Positions 37,401 through 45,859 of a stretch of DNA of 49,501 nucleotides are shown here, piece after piece; the first letter of the stretch is position 1; every line of letters begins with the position of its first letter. Below the pieces are notes generated by a model. It saw only the letters and a program-made list of their open reading frames with translations. It ran no database searches and was not told where the DNA came from. The position numbers and the translations under genes were made by a program. Source of the DNA: CAYXDO01 sp964463485 (GTDB lineage: Bacteria > Myxococcota > Kuafuiibacteriia > Kuafuiibacteriales > Kuafuiibacteriaceae); assembly GCA_964463485.1 (NCBI GenBank), contig CAYXDO010000078.1, forward strand, positions 1 through 49,501, read 5' to 3'.

Positions 37401-37495
37401 TCCAGGCGGGCGTGCTCCCGAAGCTCGTCGGGACCTTGAAAGGCCCACACCTGGCTCGAACCCAACAACATCGCGCCCACCACGAACGACCGCAT
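34457..37495 (-). CDS. Secreted HEFGH metalloprotease (M36/fungalysin-like) with MYXO-CTERM, 1,012 aa
   Basis: This is a Zn-dependent extracellular protease. ATG 37495 starts a signal peptide (MRSFVVGAMLLGSSQVWA). A propeptide of about 200 residues (FTP/PepSY-like) follows. The zinc site is VIYHEFGHAVHLH with HEFGH at about 423-427; the third ligand is probably Glu in LSEGASDYLAA. A beta-sandwich region precedes three myxo-type disulfide repeats (CGDGKVGPGEACDDGNSEDA, CGDGVVGAGEACDDGN, CGDGVVDQGESCD). The C-terminus GCGCQSTQPGS, a hydrophobic helix (LSLWLGLAGLAALA) and RRRRR form a MYXO-CTERM sorting signal for surface anchoring. The gene is intact and strongly indicates Myxococcota. Confidence 0.92.
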   Translation of the reverse strand: MRSFVVGAMLLGSSQVWAFQGPDELREHARLEAKDGPRLRVERGVRYDVPGRVAGAWARFVAEAGPWKGSFDGATFVPIRIGGRGIFAPGSVSSPEAAEKACRGLLSRHLDLLAPGSSQEDFEVLANELDGELRTVTFSQRALGLEVRGGAVSFRIKADRIFAIGSEAFPRVTIDRPYKKVATDVLVRAATAWIEGDFGPTTESVAVGEAFVLPIVRASGSVGFRVVREVRVASNSPVSRWSVYLDSSTGEPVAREQTLRFFGGQVSVDIPDRYPAGARSAKAAPFMALTVDGARTNTDASGGYSFGVEGAPVVATASGPSVKINNAAGSVASESFTASSDPYVWNAARTELVDAQLTTFVSAQRAKDKAREIAPNLAYLDEQLEANVNLSGECNAFSDGITINFFRRGQCENTGRIPDVIYHEFGHAVHLHAIIRGAGSFDTSLSEGASDYLAATITKDPGMGRGFFGTSEALRHVDPPSSEATWPDDVDQDPHITGLIFAGALWDLRKSLIAIEGEDQGAAHADQLWYSVLRRASDIPSTYTEVLVADDDDGDLANGTPNFCRITDAFARHGLADRSDVGPVFGSPSVEGHEIRLALPTSQCGDTTVASARVIWRVRGATESSETPMVVDAGTLVATIPPQAPGTVVEYQIGLTFASGEPITLPRNVAAPWYELFIGAVTPLYCANFEADAAGWTHRLKAGQAREGADDWQWGSPSQTPGSGDPSSAHSGLKVYGNDLGGGNFNGKYQPGKTNALRSPSVPVGEHTQLRLQYRRWLTVEDGRYDRATIWANDVAMWQNAMGTDQAQLDHVDREWIFQDIDLSAAVRDGQVSVEFELASDEGVELGGWTVDDVCIVAFDPTAQARCGDGKVGPGEACDDGNSEDADTCLSDCTRAPVPHCGDGVVGAGEACDDGNSDDRDTCTNACTQPAITRCGDGVVDQGESCDLGAQNGLGACTQDCRPEGPSEDGPAGADDSGCGCQSTQPGSLSLWLGLAGLAALARRRRRDPLAR

Positions 37496-37691
37496 GTCTA
37501 CAGAGTAGACGACCAACTCAGCGACCGCGATTGAACACCGGACCGATTCGAAAACCCGTGTGGCCGTGCGACTTCGAACGGCTTGGCGCTCAGGCTTGAA
37601 AAAACGACCTACTCATCCCACCTTTGGATCGTCCGATGTCCGATGAACACGCCCGCGCCGCTCGCGAAACGTCCGCTCGCGAAACGTCCGA

Positions 37692-38357
37692 TCAGGAGCT
37701 CTGGATCTCGGAAGCCAGTGCGACAAGAAAGACCTTCATCGTCGATACCCGCCGCTCCGCCTCGGCCCGAGCCTCTGCCGAGTGCATGCGGTCCGGGAGC
37801 TTGAAGAGCTTGGCGTAAAAGTGATCGATGGTCTGGCGGCGGTCGTCCGGCGGCCGCACGCTGGCGAACGGGTCGTCTGGGTCATAATAACGGGATCCCA
37901 TTCGGGCCCCGGTCGTGGCCGTGCGTAGCACCCCAATCGCGCCGAGCGCGTCGAGCGCATCGGCGTCCGCGAGCGCTCTTCCGAGGTCGGACGTCGGGCG
38001 CTCGCCCCTCGAGAACGAGCACGTTCGGATCGCACCTTGGATTCGCTCGACGGCGCCTGGATCAAATCCTGCGTCGGCCAAGACCTGCCTCGACTCGGTC
38101 GCCGAAAGCTCACTGGCGCGTGCGCGGTCCTTCGAGCTCTTTTCGATCGGCACCAAGTCGTGAAGGAGCGCGGCGGCGACCGCCTCGACGGAGGCTTCGG
38201 GCCGCTCCGGCTCCGCCCCTAGGCGGATCGTCCACTCAGCCACCCTGAGCAGGTGGAGCAAGTCATGGCTCGGATCACTCGAAGGTCGAAGCGAAGCTCG
38301 GACCTTTTCGAGGCGTGGGTCCTTGGAAATCAGCTCGAGCACACTCATCATGATCAT
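37692..38357 (-). CDS. HD-domain phosphohydrolase, 221 aa
   Basis: This is a predicted metal-dependent phosphohydrolase. The HD ligands are visible as SHDLLHLLRVAEW (His), then ALLHDLVPIEKSSKDRARAS (His-Asp), and a final Asp in ADADALDALGAIGVLRT. Members of this group hydrolyse nucleotides or other phosphoesters in the cytoplasm; the substrate is unknown. Its ATG (38357) overlaps the stop of the lysoplasmalogenase gene as ATGA, so it is translationally coupled. It is the last gene of the LpoB/YhhN/HD operon. Two 15-bp tandem copies of CGCTCGCGAAACGTC (37660-37689) lie just downstream. Confidence 0.85.
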   Translation of the reverse strand: MIMMSVLELISKDPRLEKVRASLRPSSDPSHDLLHLLRVAEWTIRLGAEPERPEASVEAVAAALLHDLVPIEKSSKDRARASELSATESRQVLADAGFDPGAVERIQGAIRTCSFSRGERPTSDLGRALADADALDALGAIGVLRTATTGARMGSRYYDPDDPFASVRPPDDRRQTIDHFYAKLFKLPDRMHSAEARAEAERRVSTMKVFLVALASEIQSS

Positions 38358-39034
38358 CCGTTCGTCGGCAGGGTGAAGGCGAAGAGCAACTGCGCGGCGT
38401 AATACAGCGGGAGCCCCCAGGCCTTGTTACGGAATCCTGGCGCAACGAAGACGTCGTTGGCCACCGAGAGGTCGGAGAGCCAAAAGGCCAGGGCGCCAAT
38501 CGCGATCGTCGACTCGGGTCTCGTGCCGAAAGTCCCAATCGCGCTCGAAGCCATGAGCGACAGCGCCGCGAGGTAACAGAGCACCGGGACGCGCAGGCCC
38601 TTGGAGACAAAACGCAAGAGCCACCGCCCGACCGACACGGCGAGCCCGGCAAAGACGAGACATGCTGCCCCGAAGTAGGTCCAATCGATCGAACGCTCCA
38701 TGAACGCTCCAATGTATGCGAGGTGCGCCAGGAGGAAGCTGCCGAGGCCAACCAGGAAACCCAGCTTGGCGTACCTATTCGTGTCCAGCGCGCTGCCTCG
38801 GGGGCGAACCAAGAGTGCGACATCGCCGATCGCCGAGAGTATCAAGGCCGCGAGAATCCACCGAGAGTAGACCGAACCGGCTCCCGCGAGCGCGGCCGTC
38901 GCCAAGAAGCCGAGGGACGCGATCGGCTTGGCGACGTAGCGCAGCGAGGACTCCTTGGCCTCCGCAAACAGCAACCCGCCAACCGCGAAGATCGTCACGA
39001 GCGCCGCGATACCCATTCCGTCCATTCCGTCCAT
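38354..39034 (-). CDS. Lysoplasmalogenase/YhhN family membrane protein, 226 aa
   Basis: This is a polytopic inner-membrane protein with about eight helices. It matches YhhN/TMEM86: AKPIASLGFLATAAL, SRWILAALILSAIGDVALL, YAKLGFLVGLGSFLLAHLAY, and near the end ALAFWLSDLSVANDVFVAPG with WGLPLYYAAQLLFAF. The Asp residues in GDVALL and SDLSVANDV are the proposed catalytic acids. Animal homologues cleave the vinyl-ether bond of lysoplasmalogens; plasmalogens are known in myxobacteria, which makes this role attractive but unproven here. ATG 39034 has GAGG 7 nt upstream. It starts 9 nt after the LpoB-like gene and overlaps the HD gene. Confidence 0.88.
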   Translation of the reverse strand: MDGMDGMGIAALVTIFAVGGLLFAEAKESSLRYVAKPIASLGFLATAALAGAGSVYSRWILAALILSAIGDVALLVRPRGSALDTNRYAKLGFLVGLGSFLLAHLAYIGAFMERSIDWTYFGAACLVFAGLAVSVGRWLLRFVSKGLRVPVLCYLAALSLMASSAIGTFGTRPESTIAIGALAFWLSDLSVANDVFVAPGFRNKAWGLPLYYAAQLLFAFTLPTNG

Positions 39035-39043
39035 GAACAAACC

Positions 39044-39613
39044 TCAACGCGTGACGAGCTTCTTGATCCGATGCTGGCCCATCCACGCCTTTCTTTGCGT
39101 CGTGGTATCGATGATTTCGATCGAAGTCAGATACGAGCGGACGGTCTTGCCACCGGCCTCATCGTCCTCGGAGAGAATCCAGCCGTTGATGACGAAGTCT
39201 GAACCGAGCTCGTACTGCTCCGACTTGGCCGACTCGTCGCTGGCGTGAATCGCCTGATCGGCTCGGTCGGCGCGAGCGTCTCCGGCCTCTTCGAGGCTGG
39301 ACACGACATCGACCATGGCCGAACGGACCAGCGCAGCCTCGATCTGTTTCGTGAAGTATTTGTCGTCGATGTAGCCAGTCGTGCGGTTGCGTACGGGGTA
39401 CAAGCGAAGCACCGGCCGCTTCCCGCCGTGAGCAGACCGCCATTCGGCGACCCACGGGCTCCCGAGCACGTCCCCGATCATCGCCTTGGCAACGGCGTCC
39501 GCATCCACGTCGTTCCACTCTCCAGAGAGGTCGATCGCTTGGTCTGTACGTTCGACGCTCGGGGTCGTCGCACAAGTCGTCGAGAGTGAGAGCACGAGGA
39601 GGAGAGCTCGCAT
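39044..39613 (-). CDS. LpoB-like penicillin-binding-protein activator lipoprotein, 189 aa
   Basis: This is a predicted outer-membrane lipoprotein (MRALLLVLSLSTTCAT; Cys near residue 14). The rest fits the LpoB/FlgO-like fold: DLSGEWNDVDADAVAKAMIG at the start of the domain, then RPVLRLYPVRNRTTGYIDDK, FTKQIEAALVRSAMVDVVSS, ELGSDFVINGWI, and IEIIDTTTQRKAWMGQH. In E. coli LpoB activates PBP1b from the outer membrane; whether this one does so is unknown. ATG 39613 is chosen at the signal peptide; the frame extends further into the divergent gene. It is the first gene of a three-gene operon and divergent, by 62 bp, from the HEAT-like gene. Confidence 0.82.
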   Translation of the reverse strand: MRALLLVLSLSTTCATTPSVERTDQAIDLSGEWNDVDADAVAKAMIGDVLGSPWVAEWRSAHGGKRPVLRLYPVRNRTTGYIDDKYFTKQIEAALVRSAMVDVVSSLEEAGDARADRADQAIHASDESAKSEQYELGSDFVINGWILSEDDEAGGKTVRSYLTSIEIIDTTTQRKAWMGQHRIKKLVTR

Positions 39614-39675
39614 GCGGCACACATACAACAACCTCCTCTCTGGTTCTAGGAGTGCGGCTGTGGGACGCTCCGCGG

Positions 39676-41160
39676 GTGAGCCCCAGTTTTGCCTTGGTCT
39701 TGGTCCTCGGCGCGGATCCGGTCCGGATCGAACACGAGGTTTTGGAGGAGAGATCGTCTTGGCAACCCATCGAGCCGAGTGACGTGGTGAAGACCATCGA
39801 GACGACGGTCCTGGAAGCCATCTCCGAAGGCGGTCGGTTTTCGCTCGTGGCCGCGCCCCCATGTCGCACGCGCCCGTGCGCTGCCGAACCGATCGGTGAT
39901 TTACGCCTGTTGGTGCGCGGTCGAATGGTCGGTGAAGCCGAGACTCACCTCGTCGTGCTCGAAGTGGCGCCGGGGCGGCGTGCCGAGTTTCCGAGTTTCT
40001 CGGCCTCGGACACCGTGCGAGTAGGGGGCAAGAAGCGCAGAGAGATGCTCACGGCGATCGAAGACTCAGCCCGCAAAGCGGCCCGGGCCTTGGTGACTCT
40101 GGTGGATCGGGAGCTCGCTCGCAACGGGGCCACGCGAGATCCGACTCCACGGAGCGATCCTCCGGCGGAGCTTGCGTGGAGGTGGCCGGAAGTGTCCATA
40201 CCGCCGATCGGAGCCGATCGTGCCAGCAAGGACCTCTACGCGAAGGACCTCTCGGTCGCACAGGCAGCGCTCCGGGAATTGACCGCGGCCGCTCGCGTCG
40301 ATGCTGGCCCACGGAGAGCTCTCGAGCGATGCCTGCTCGGGCATCCCAACGCAGCCCTGAGAAAAGGTTGCTTGTTGGCGCTTCGTCCCTTCGCGCGTAG
40401 GCTCCCGGCAACTCAGCGCGTGATCGTGGAGGCCTTTCGAAAGGACTCCGATGGGGACGTGAGATCGGCCGCGAGCGATGAGATGGCCTATTTCTCGGGA
40501 CTCTCCCGGGCGGAGGCGATCGCGGCGTGGCTCGAGAGTGTATCGAAGTGCGGAGCGACCGGCCCGCTCGGACAGCTCGGGGAGCTGCCGAATCTCGAGC
40601 TCTCCTTGAGCCAGTGTCTGGTGTCGTGCGGAAAGAGACCGAAGTATCAGCGAAGCAAGCGGAGCTGCATCGAGCTCGTGACTCCGCTTCCGGTGGCGCG
40701 AAAGCGTCGGGTCCTCTGGCCCCACATCCTCGAGACCGACTCGGAGTCGCCTTATTATCTGGAGGGTGCTGGTGAGCGCGAGGGGAGTATGGGGACGGAT
40801 TGGCAGTGGGCCGTGGAGGCCGCGCTCGATGGCGCCAGCGAGCTGGATTCGGAGCTCGAGGAGGCGCTGTGGCGTCGATATCAGCGGGACCTCTCTTCGT
40901 TTGCGCTGGACGTTCTCGGTGACTTCGCGTCCCCGAGCTCCCGACTCATGACGCGACTTCTCGAGGTCGTGACGACCGCGGGCGACGCCGGAGCGCTCCG
41001 TGCTCTCGTTCGAATCGGAAAGTCCGACCCCAAGCTCAACACGGAAATTCGTGAGAAGCTCGCCGAGGCTCTCGCAACCTCGGCGTTCCCGAAGTCTCTC
41101 CAAAGAAGCAGCCTCGAACAGTCGATCCGTGAGCTCGAGCCCAAGGAGGCCGGTCGATGA
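39676..41160 (+). CDS. Exported HEAT-like repeat protein, paralogue 1, 494 aa
   Basis: The GTG at 39676 starts a probable signal (VSPSFALVLVLGADP). The first ~150 residues form an alpha/beta domain (VRIEHEVLEERSSWQPIEPS, GDLRLLVRGRMVGEAETHLV, GRRAEFPSFSASDTVRVG). The rest is helical HEAT-like repeats (ARVDAGPRRALERCLLGHPN, LRPFARRLPATQRVIVEAF). The next gene has the same order of blocks, for example WEPIELSSVEAAVTS and GKRSDLPSFVVSESGAIG, and the same GLSR.E.I..WLE segment, so the two are tandem paralogues. Function is unknown; periplasmic scaffolding is a guess. The spacing to the paralogue is 97 bp. Confidence 0.75.
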   Translation: MSPSFALVLVLGADPVRIEHEVLEERSSWQPIEPSDVVKTIETTVLEAISEGGRFSLVAAPPCRTRPCAAEPIGDLRLLVRGRMVGEAETHLVVLEVAPGRRAEFPSFSASDTVRVGGKKRREMLTAIEDSARKAARALVTLVDRELARNGATRDPTPRSDPPAELAWRWPEVSIPPIGADRASKDLYAKDLSVAQAALRELTAAARVDAGPRRALERCLLGHPNAALRKGCLLALRPFARRLPATQRVIVEAFRKDSDGDVRSAASDEMAYFSGLSRAEAIAAWLESVSKCGATGPLGQLGELPNLELSLSQCLVSCGKRPKYQRSKRSCIELVTPLPVARKRRVLWPHILETDSESPYYLEGAGEREGSMGTDWQWAVEAALDGASELDSELEEALWRRYQRDLSSFALDVLGDFASPSSRLMTRLLEVVTTAGDAGALRALVRIGKSDPKLNTEIREKLAEALATSAFPKSLQRSSLEQSIRELEPKEAGR

Positions 41161-41257
41161 GTAGTCGAAGTCGGGCCGCATTTCCCGGACCCATGGGTAT
41201 CATGCGAGGATCACCTTCGGATTTTCAGGCCCAGCCTGGGCATATGGAAGTCGAACG

Positions 41258-42733
41258 ATGAGCTTGGTGATCATCCCATTCCTCCTGATCGCCGCGGACC
41301 TTCCGTCGGTGCGTTACGTCAGCAAAGTCGTGACTCGATCCTGGGAGCCCATCGAGCTAAGCTCCGTGGAAGCGGCCGTGACCTCTGCCGCCACGGGACC
41401 GCTGACCTCTGCGGGGGCCATGAAGCTCGAGAAGAGCGGGTTCGCCGAGTTGAAGACCGGCGACTACTCTCTGCTCCTCGAGGGCCGATTCATCGAGCAG
41501 GCCGAAGTCTTTTCGGTCTATCTGACTTTCGGCCCGGGCAAGCGCAGCGACCTCCCAAGCTTCGTGGTGTCCGAGAGCGGCGCGATCGGCAAGCTCGAGC
41601 GGGGCGTCATGTTGCAGCGAATCGAGGGGCTGAGTCGAGCCGCGGCTACGCGCTTGGCGACGTTGGTGCTTCCGCGCCTCGAGAGTATTCGGCTCGTCGC
41701 CTCGCTTCCGCCCGTCGACGAGCCGGAGCTGCCCTTCGCTTGGGGACCCATCGAGTCCCCGGTCGTCCAAAATCCCAGCGCGTCGATGCGTGCCCTCCTG
41801 GATCCGCGCAACCCAGATCACGAGCGCGCCAACGCTCTCCCGCAGTTCGCCAGTCAGGCCTTCGATCAGCCCGCCGCCCAAAAGACTCTGCTTGTTTGTG
41901 TGTTGCGCGATCCGAGCCCCGACCTTCGCGCGCGCTGCGTCGACGCGCTCGCCCCGGTGGCCCGCGCGGACGTACCAACGCAGCGAATTCTTCTCCACGC
42001 CTTGCGCAACGAGGTCGATCCGGAGCCTGTGCGCGCGCTGATGAAGCTCGCCGCTGGGTTCGTGGGTCTGTCTAGGAAGGAGTCGATCGAGACTTGGCTC
42101 GAGCTGGTATCGAGTGAGTCCGCACCGGCCGAATCCGCGAGCGCCATCGCCGAAGCGTTGGCGGAGGAGGGCGACGTCCCCAACCTCGATCTCGCGGTGG
42201 CCCGATGCCTCACGCTCGAATCACTCGTTTATGGGAAGCGTCAGGCTTGCGCGCAGTGGCTGCTCCCAGTGATTCCTGCGCCCCGAAGGATGTCCGTCGT
42301 CGCGAGATACCTCGAGAACGTTCGCGTCTTCGAGACGGGTGAGTCCAACGCCTTTGGAGACGTGAGTCAGCACGTCGCGGGCCGAGTCGACGCGAGCACC
42401 GCCGAGCTGTTCCTCCGCGTGGCCGAGCGACCCTCCGCCGGGCACGTCCGCGACGACGCGCTCTTCGTCGCGATGAAGCACCCGAGCCCGACGCCCGCGA
42501 TCCTCGGTCGCGTAGTCGCCCTCGTCGCCGACCCAAAGCTCACCTCGGCCGCCACGCGGGCCCTCGTCGACCTCGTCGATACTCAGGTCGATCACGCCAA
42601 GCTGGTCCGACTCGCGCTCGAGCAACTCCTCGAAAGGCGACGATTCATGCGGCAGAAATACGGCGGAGATCCGCGTGAAGAGATCGCGCGCACGATCGAT
42701 CGAATGGCTCGCATCGAAGCGAAGAAGCGGTGA
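41258..42733 (+). CDS. Exported HEAT-like repeat protein, paralogue 2, 491 aa
   Basis: The N-terminus MSLVIIPFLLIAADLPS is a short signal peptide. It shares with paralogue 1 the blocks ...SWEPIELSSVEAAVTS, LLLEGRFIEQAEVFSVYL, GPGKRSDLPSFVV and SRKESIETWLELVSS, and the helical repeats of the C-terminal two-thirds (LRARCVDALAPVARADVPTQ). Identity is moderate, so the duplication is old. Key catalytic residues are not apparent. It is followed 31 bp later by a small Cys lipoprotein gene on the same strand. Confidence 0.75.
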   Translation: MSLVIIPFLLIAADLPSVRYVSKVVTRSWEPIELSSVEAAVTSAATGPLTSAGAMKLEKSGFAELKTGDYSLLLEGRFIEQAEVFSVYLTFGPGKRSDLPSFVVSESGAIGKLERGVMLQRIEGLSRAAATRLATLVLPRLESIRLVASLPPVDEPELPFAWGPIESPVVQNPSASMRALLDPRNPDHERANALPQFASQAFDQPAAQKTLLVCVLRDPSPDLRARCVDALAPVARADVPTQRILLHALRNEVDPEPVRALMKLAAGFVGLSRKESIETWLELVSSESAPAESASAIAEALAEEGDVPNLDLAVARCLTLESLVYGKRQACAQWLLPVIPAPRRMSVVARYLENVRVFETGESNAFGDVSQHVAGRVDASTAELFLRVAERPSAGHVRDDALFVAMKHPSPTPAILGRVVALVADPKLTSAATRALVDLVDTQVDHAKLVRLALEQLLERRRFMRQKYGGDPREEIARTIDRMARIEAKKR

Positions 42734-42764
42734 TCCGGGCTGCGAACGGTGTTAGCACGATCGC

Positions 42765-43064
42765 ATGCATCGCCTCGTGCTCGGCCTCGTCGGCCTCGTT
42801 TTTCTCGGCTCCATGGGTTGTGCCAACCTGTGCGCGCGAAAGGACCGCTTCTTTCAGAAGACCTGCGGCGGTTCCTCGGTGAGCTACAGCCCCGATCCTT
42901 ACTGCGAGAATAAGATCGACAACTGCTCCGACGTGCAGCTCGCGCAGCTCGAAGGGTACGTGCGCTGTCTCGAGGAGACGAAGGAGTGCAGTCTCGAAGC
43001 CATCGGTCGCTGCGGTCAGATGTACCCGGGCGGCATGAACCTCGCCTGTGCCCAATCGCCCTGA
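42765..43064 (+). CDS. Small Cys-rich lipoprotein, 99 aa
   Basis: MHRLVLGLVGLVFLGSMGC is a textbook lipoprotein signal with Cys at residue 19. The mature 80 residues have eight further Cys (for example KTCGGSS, YCENKIDNCSD, RCLEETKECSLEAIGRCG), probably as disulfides. No family is recognised. It sits between the HEAT-like pair and the alpha/beta hydrolase gene, all on the plus strand; the next gene's lipoprotein start lies 69 bp after its stop. Confidence 0.75.
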   Translation: MHRLVLGLVGLVFLGSMGCANLCARKDRFFQKTCGGSSVSYSPDPYCENKIDNCSDVQLAQLEGYVRCLEETKECSLEAIGRCGQMYPGGMNLACAQSP

Positions 43065-43132
43065 ACCCTAGCCCCTCGGCCGCGCGGCGCAGACCGGTGG
43101 ACGCCGAGCGCCCAGTCTGCTCCGATCTGTTC

Positions 43133-44296
43133 GTGCGACTCCGTTGGTGGACGTTGTCTCTCGCGCTCTCGACAGCCTGCACGTTCGATCGGTCTGTCCT
43201 CGACGCACATCGCCCCGATGCCAGCGCAGGCGACGCGTTCGCGAGTGACGTACCGTCGGACGCAGCCGGCTTCGACGGGAGCGAAGTGGACGCCGCCATC
43301 GTCGACGTTGCGTTTTCGGACGTCGAGTCCCCGGACGTCGAGTCCCCGGACGTCTCGGTCCCCGACTCATTCGACGCCACCTTCGATGGAGGCGCCGGTG
43401 AAGACGCGGCGCCCGACGCAGAAGCTCCGGACGCTGGCGCGCCCGCAGATCCGTTCGAGCTCGGCCCCGTTCCGGTCGTTGGGTTCGGCGAGGAGATCGT
43501 CTCGCGCGGCGATCGCGATACGCCGGTAGCCGTCGAGCTCGGCGAGCGGCCCGAGCCGAGCCCGCTGTTCGTGTTGCTGCCGGGATTTCAACTCACCAAC
43601 GCCCACTACGCCGAGCTCGCCCGCCACCTCGCGTCGCATGGGTTCGTGGTCGCGCGCGCCCAGCCTCCCGCCGGTCTGCTCTCCGTGAACAACGTCGAGA
43701 TGGTCAGAGACGTGGGCGCCGTCCTCGATCGGTTGCTTTCCGGCCCGTACGCGTCGCGCATCGACCCGACCCGGGTCGGCGTGGGCGGTCACAGCCTCGG
43801 TGGCAAAGTTGCGACGATGGTCGCCAATCGGGATGCGCGGGTGAAGTTGTTGCTCGGGCTCGATCCGGTGAATGGAGCGGTTCCGGTGTTGGGCTACACG
43901 GCGGAGGTTCCGGACGTCGTCCCGAGCGAGCTCGAGGGGCTGGCCATCCCGGTAGGCTTCATCGGAGAGCTCGCCGACTCGACGGGCACTCTCGGCCAAG
44001 CCTGCGCGCCGCTCGATCAGAACTATGCGACCTTTTTCGATGCCGCCACTTCTGCTCCGTGGGCTGGAGAGTGGACCATCAACGGCGCGGACCACACCGA
44101 CTTCATCGACGATCGCGGCGCCTGCGGAGGCGTTTGCAGACTCTGTCAGGAGGGTCCGCGTGCCGATGGAGAGATCCGGCGCCTCGTTCGAGGGTTGTCG
44201 GCCGCGTTCTTGCTCAGGCACTTCTTCGGAAGGTCCGACCTCGAGGGGATGCTGTCGGGCCCCGACCCAGTCGTGGCCGTTCGCCGACGATTCTGA
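43133..44296 (+). CDS. Alpha/beta-hydrolase lipoprotein (chlorophyllase/PETase-like), 387 aa
   Basis: GTG 43133 starts a lipoprotein signal (VRLRWWTLSLALSTAC; Cys near residue 16). A long Asp/Ala-rich linker (about 20-105) includes DVESP twice, encoded by a 15-bp tandem repeat near 43320. The hydrolase domain has LFVLLPGFQLTNAHY (oxyanion hole), the nucleophile elbow VGGHSLGGK with Ser near residue 221, a probable Asp in FIGELADSTG, and catalytic His in NGADHTDFID. This is the chlorophyllase/cutinase-like group acting on esters outside the cell; substrate unknown. The radical SAM gene follows about 115 bp later. Confidence 0.82.
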   Translation: MRLRWWTLSLALSTACTFDRSVLDAHRPDASAGDAFASDVPSDAAGFDGSEVDAAIVDVAFSDVESPDVESPDVSVPDSFDATFDGGAGEDAAPDAEAPDAGAPADPFELGPVPVVGFGEEIVSRGDRDTPVAVELGERPEPSPLFVLLPGFQLTNAHYAELARHLASHGFVVARAQPPAGLLSVNNVEMVRDVGAVLDRLLSGPYASRIDPTRVGVGGHSLGGKVATMVANRDARVKLLLGLDPVNGAVPVLGYTAEVPDVVPSELEGLAIPVGFIGELADSTGTLGQACAPLDQNYATFFDAATSAPWAGEWTINGADHTDFIDDRGACGGVCRLCQEGPRADGEIRRLVRGLSAAFLLRHFFGRSDLEGMLSGPDPVVAVRRRF

Positions 44297-44410
44297 TCGA
44301 GCGCAACACGAAACTTGTTCCATCGCCAAATCTCGTTCGAGAGTGCAGGGCCGGAGCGCAATCGAATTCACATTCGACTTTGCGAATTGACACACTCACC
44401 CGGTCCGCGC

Positions 44411-45709
44411 ATGTCCCTCGTCGAGGAACTCATGACCAACATACTCAATCACTTGGAGCTCTATCGGCTCCCGTGGAACCTTTGCGACAACGGAATCTCG
44501 TGGCTCGAGCCGACGGCCCAATGCAACCTCGCTTGCGACGGCTGTTATCGTGAGAACCGGGTGCAGCACAAAACCCTGGACGAGACCCTTCACGACCTCG
44601 ACGTCTTCGCCGCACATCGGAAAAGTGATGCGTTATCCATCGCCGGTGGAGACCCTCTCCTTTATCCGGAGTTGATTCGGACCGTCGAGGAAGCCACGCG
44701 CCGAGGTTACAAGCCTGTGGTCAATACGAACGGGCAAGCGCTGACGGACGGAATTCTCAAGGACCTGAAGAAGGCAGGCCTCGCCGGCTTCACTTTCCAC
44801 GTCGACAGCAAACAAGGTCGACCCGGCTGGAAGGGCAAGAACGAGCTGGAGCTCAACGCGCTCCGCGAGCAGCTCGCGGACAAAGCCGCGTCCATCGACG
44901 TGAGCTGCGCGTTCAACGCGACCATCTATCCGGACACCAAAGACATGGTCGTGCCGCTGACCCGGTGGGCGGAGCAGCACCTCGATCGCGTTCAAGTCAT
45001 GGTCTTCATCCTCTACCGAGACGTCCGCACTCGCGCGTACCAATACTTCGACCACGACCGCGAAGTCGCCTTCGTCGACGCCGCCGAGGAGGCCGCCGAG
45101 CTCGAGCGCAAGAGGAAGAACAGAGAGGGGGCCGTCTACAACCTCGACCGAGAGAAGTCGTACGAGACCGTGCTTTCCGCAGACTCGATCGTGACCGAGC
45201 TGAAGGCCGCGTTCCCCGAGTTCCGGCCGTCTGCGTATCTCAACGGAACCGAAGACCCGCGGAGCTTCAAGTGGCTCCTCACCACTCGGATCGGTCGTCC
45301 CGGCAAAGTCATGGGTTATGTCGGACCGAAATTCCAGGAGCTGACTCAGACGCTCCACCACCTCGTCAAAGACCGATATCTCGCCTACGCTCCGCGAGCG
45401 ACGACCCGGGCCGCCAAGCCGGCGCTGCTCCTGTCCCCGCTCGACTCGGGCGTTCGCGCTGCGGCGAAGAGCTTCCTCTTCGACGCGGTGACCCACCCGG
45501 TCAAGGCGCTGATGAATCCTCTGCATGTTCAGTCGGTCCTAATCATTCAACCCATCGACATGCTGCCTGACGGTCGCATGAACATGTGCGACGGGTGCCC
45601 AGACATCACCGTTCATGACGACAAGCTCGTGTGGTCGTGTCGCATGGACGAGCACGAGAGATACGGGCACAACCTATGGGCGCGCCCGAGGAATGAAGCG
45701 ACGGGCTGA
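44411..45709 (+). CDS. Radical SAM protein with C-terminal Cys cluster, 432 aa
   Basis: This is a predicted 4Fe-4S radical-SAM enzyme. The cluster motif is AQCNLACDGCYREN, with C38, C42 and C45, close to the MoaA/PqqE/SPASM layout. ALSIAGGDPLLYP is the GGEP-like SAM-binding motif. The C-terminal part has MNMCDGCPDITVHD and WSCRMDEHERYG, Cys that could hold an auxiliary cluster, though fewer than in a full SPASM domain. The middle holds conserved-looking helices (VDAAEEAAELERKRK). ATG 44411 is chosen; the upstream frame is the 5' leader. The substrate is unknown: no small peptide precursor is obvious next to it. Confidence 0.85.
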   Translation: MSLVEELMTNILNHLELYRLPWNLCDNGISWLEPTAQCNLACDGCYRENRVQHKTLDETLHDLDVFAAHRKSDALSIAGGDPLLYPELIRTVEEATRRGYKPVVNTNGQALTDGILKDLKKAGLAGFTFHVDSKQGRPGWKGKNELELNALREQLADKAASIDVSCAFNATIYPDTKDMVVPLTRWAEQHLDRVQVMVFILYRDVRTRAYQYFDHDREVAFVDAAEEAAELERKRKNREGAVYNLDREKSYETVLSADSIVTELKAAFPEFRPSAYLNGTEDPRSFKWLLTTRIGRPGKVMGYVGPKFQELTQTLHHLVKDRYLAYAPRATTRAAKPALLLSPLDSGVRAAAKSFLFDAVTHPVKALMNPLHVQSVLIIQPIDMLPDGRMNMCDGCPDITVHDDKLVWSCRMDEHERYGHNLWARPRNEATG

Positions 45710-45859
45710 TTTCGAGGCTCGGCTCTGATTCGGACCTCCGATCGGCTTTCTGACCCGGACCTCCGATTTCGCGACTCCGACTCCGATTTCCGATCTACGC
45801 CGACGTCCGACGTTCCGCCCGTCTGGATTCTGGCCACGTGACGCGGTATCCAGCTGGGG

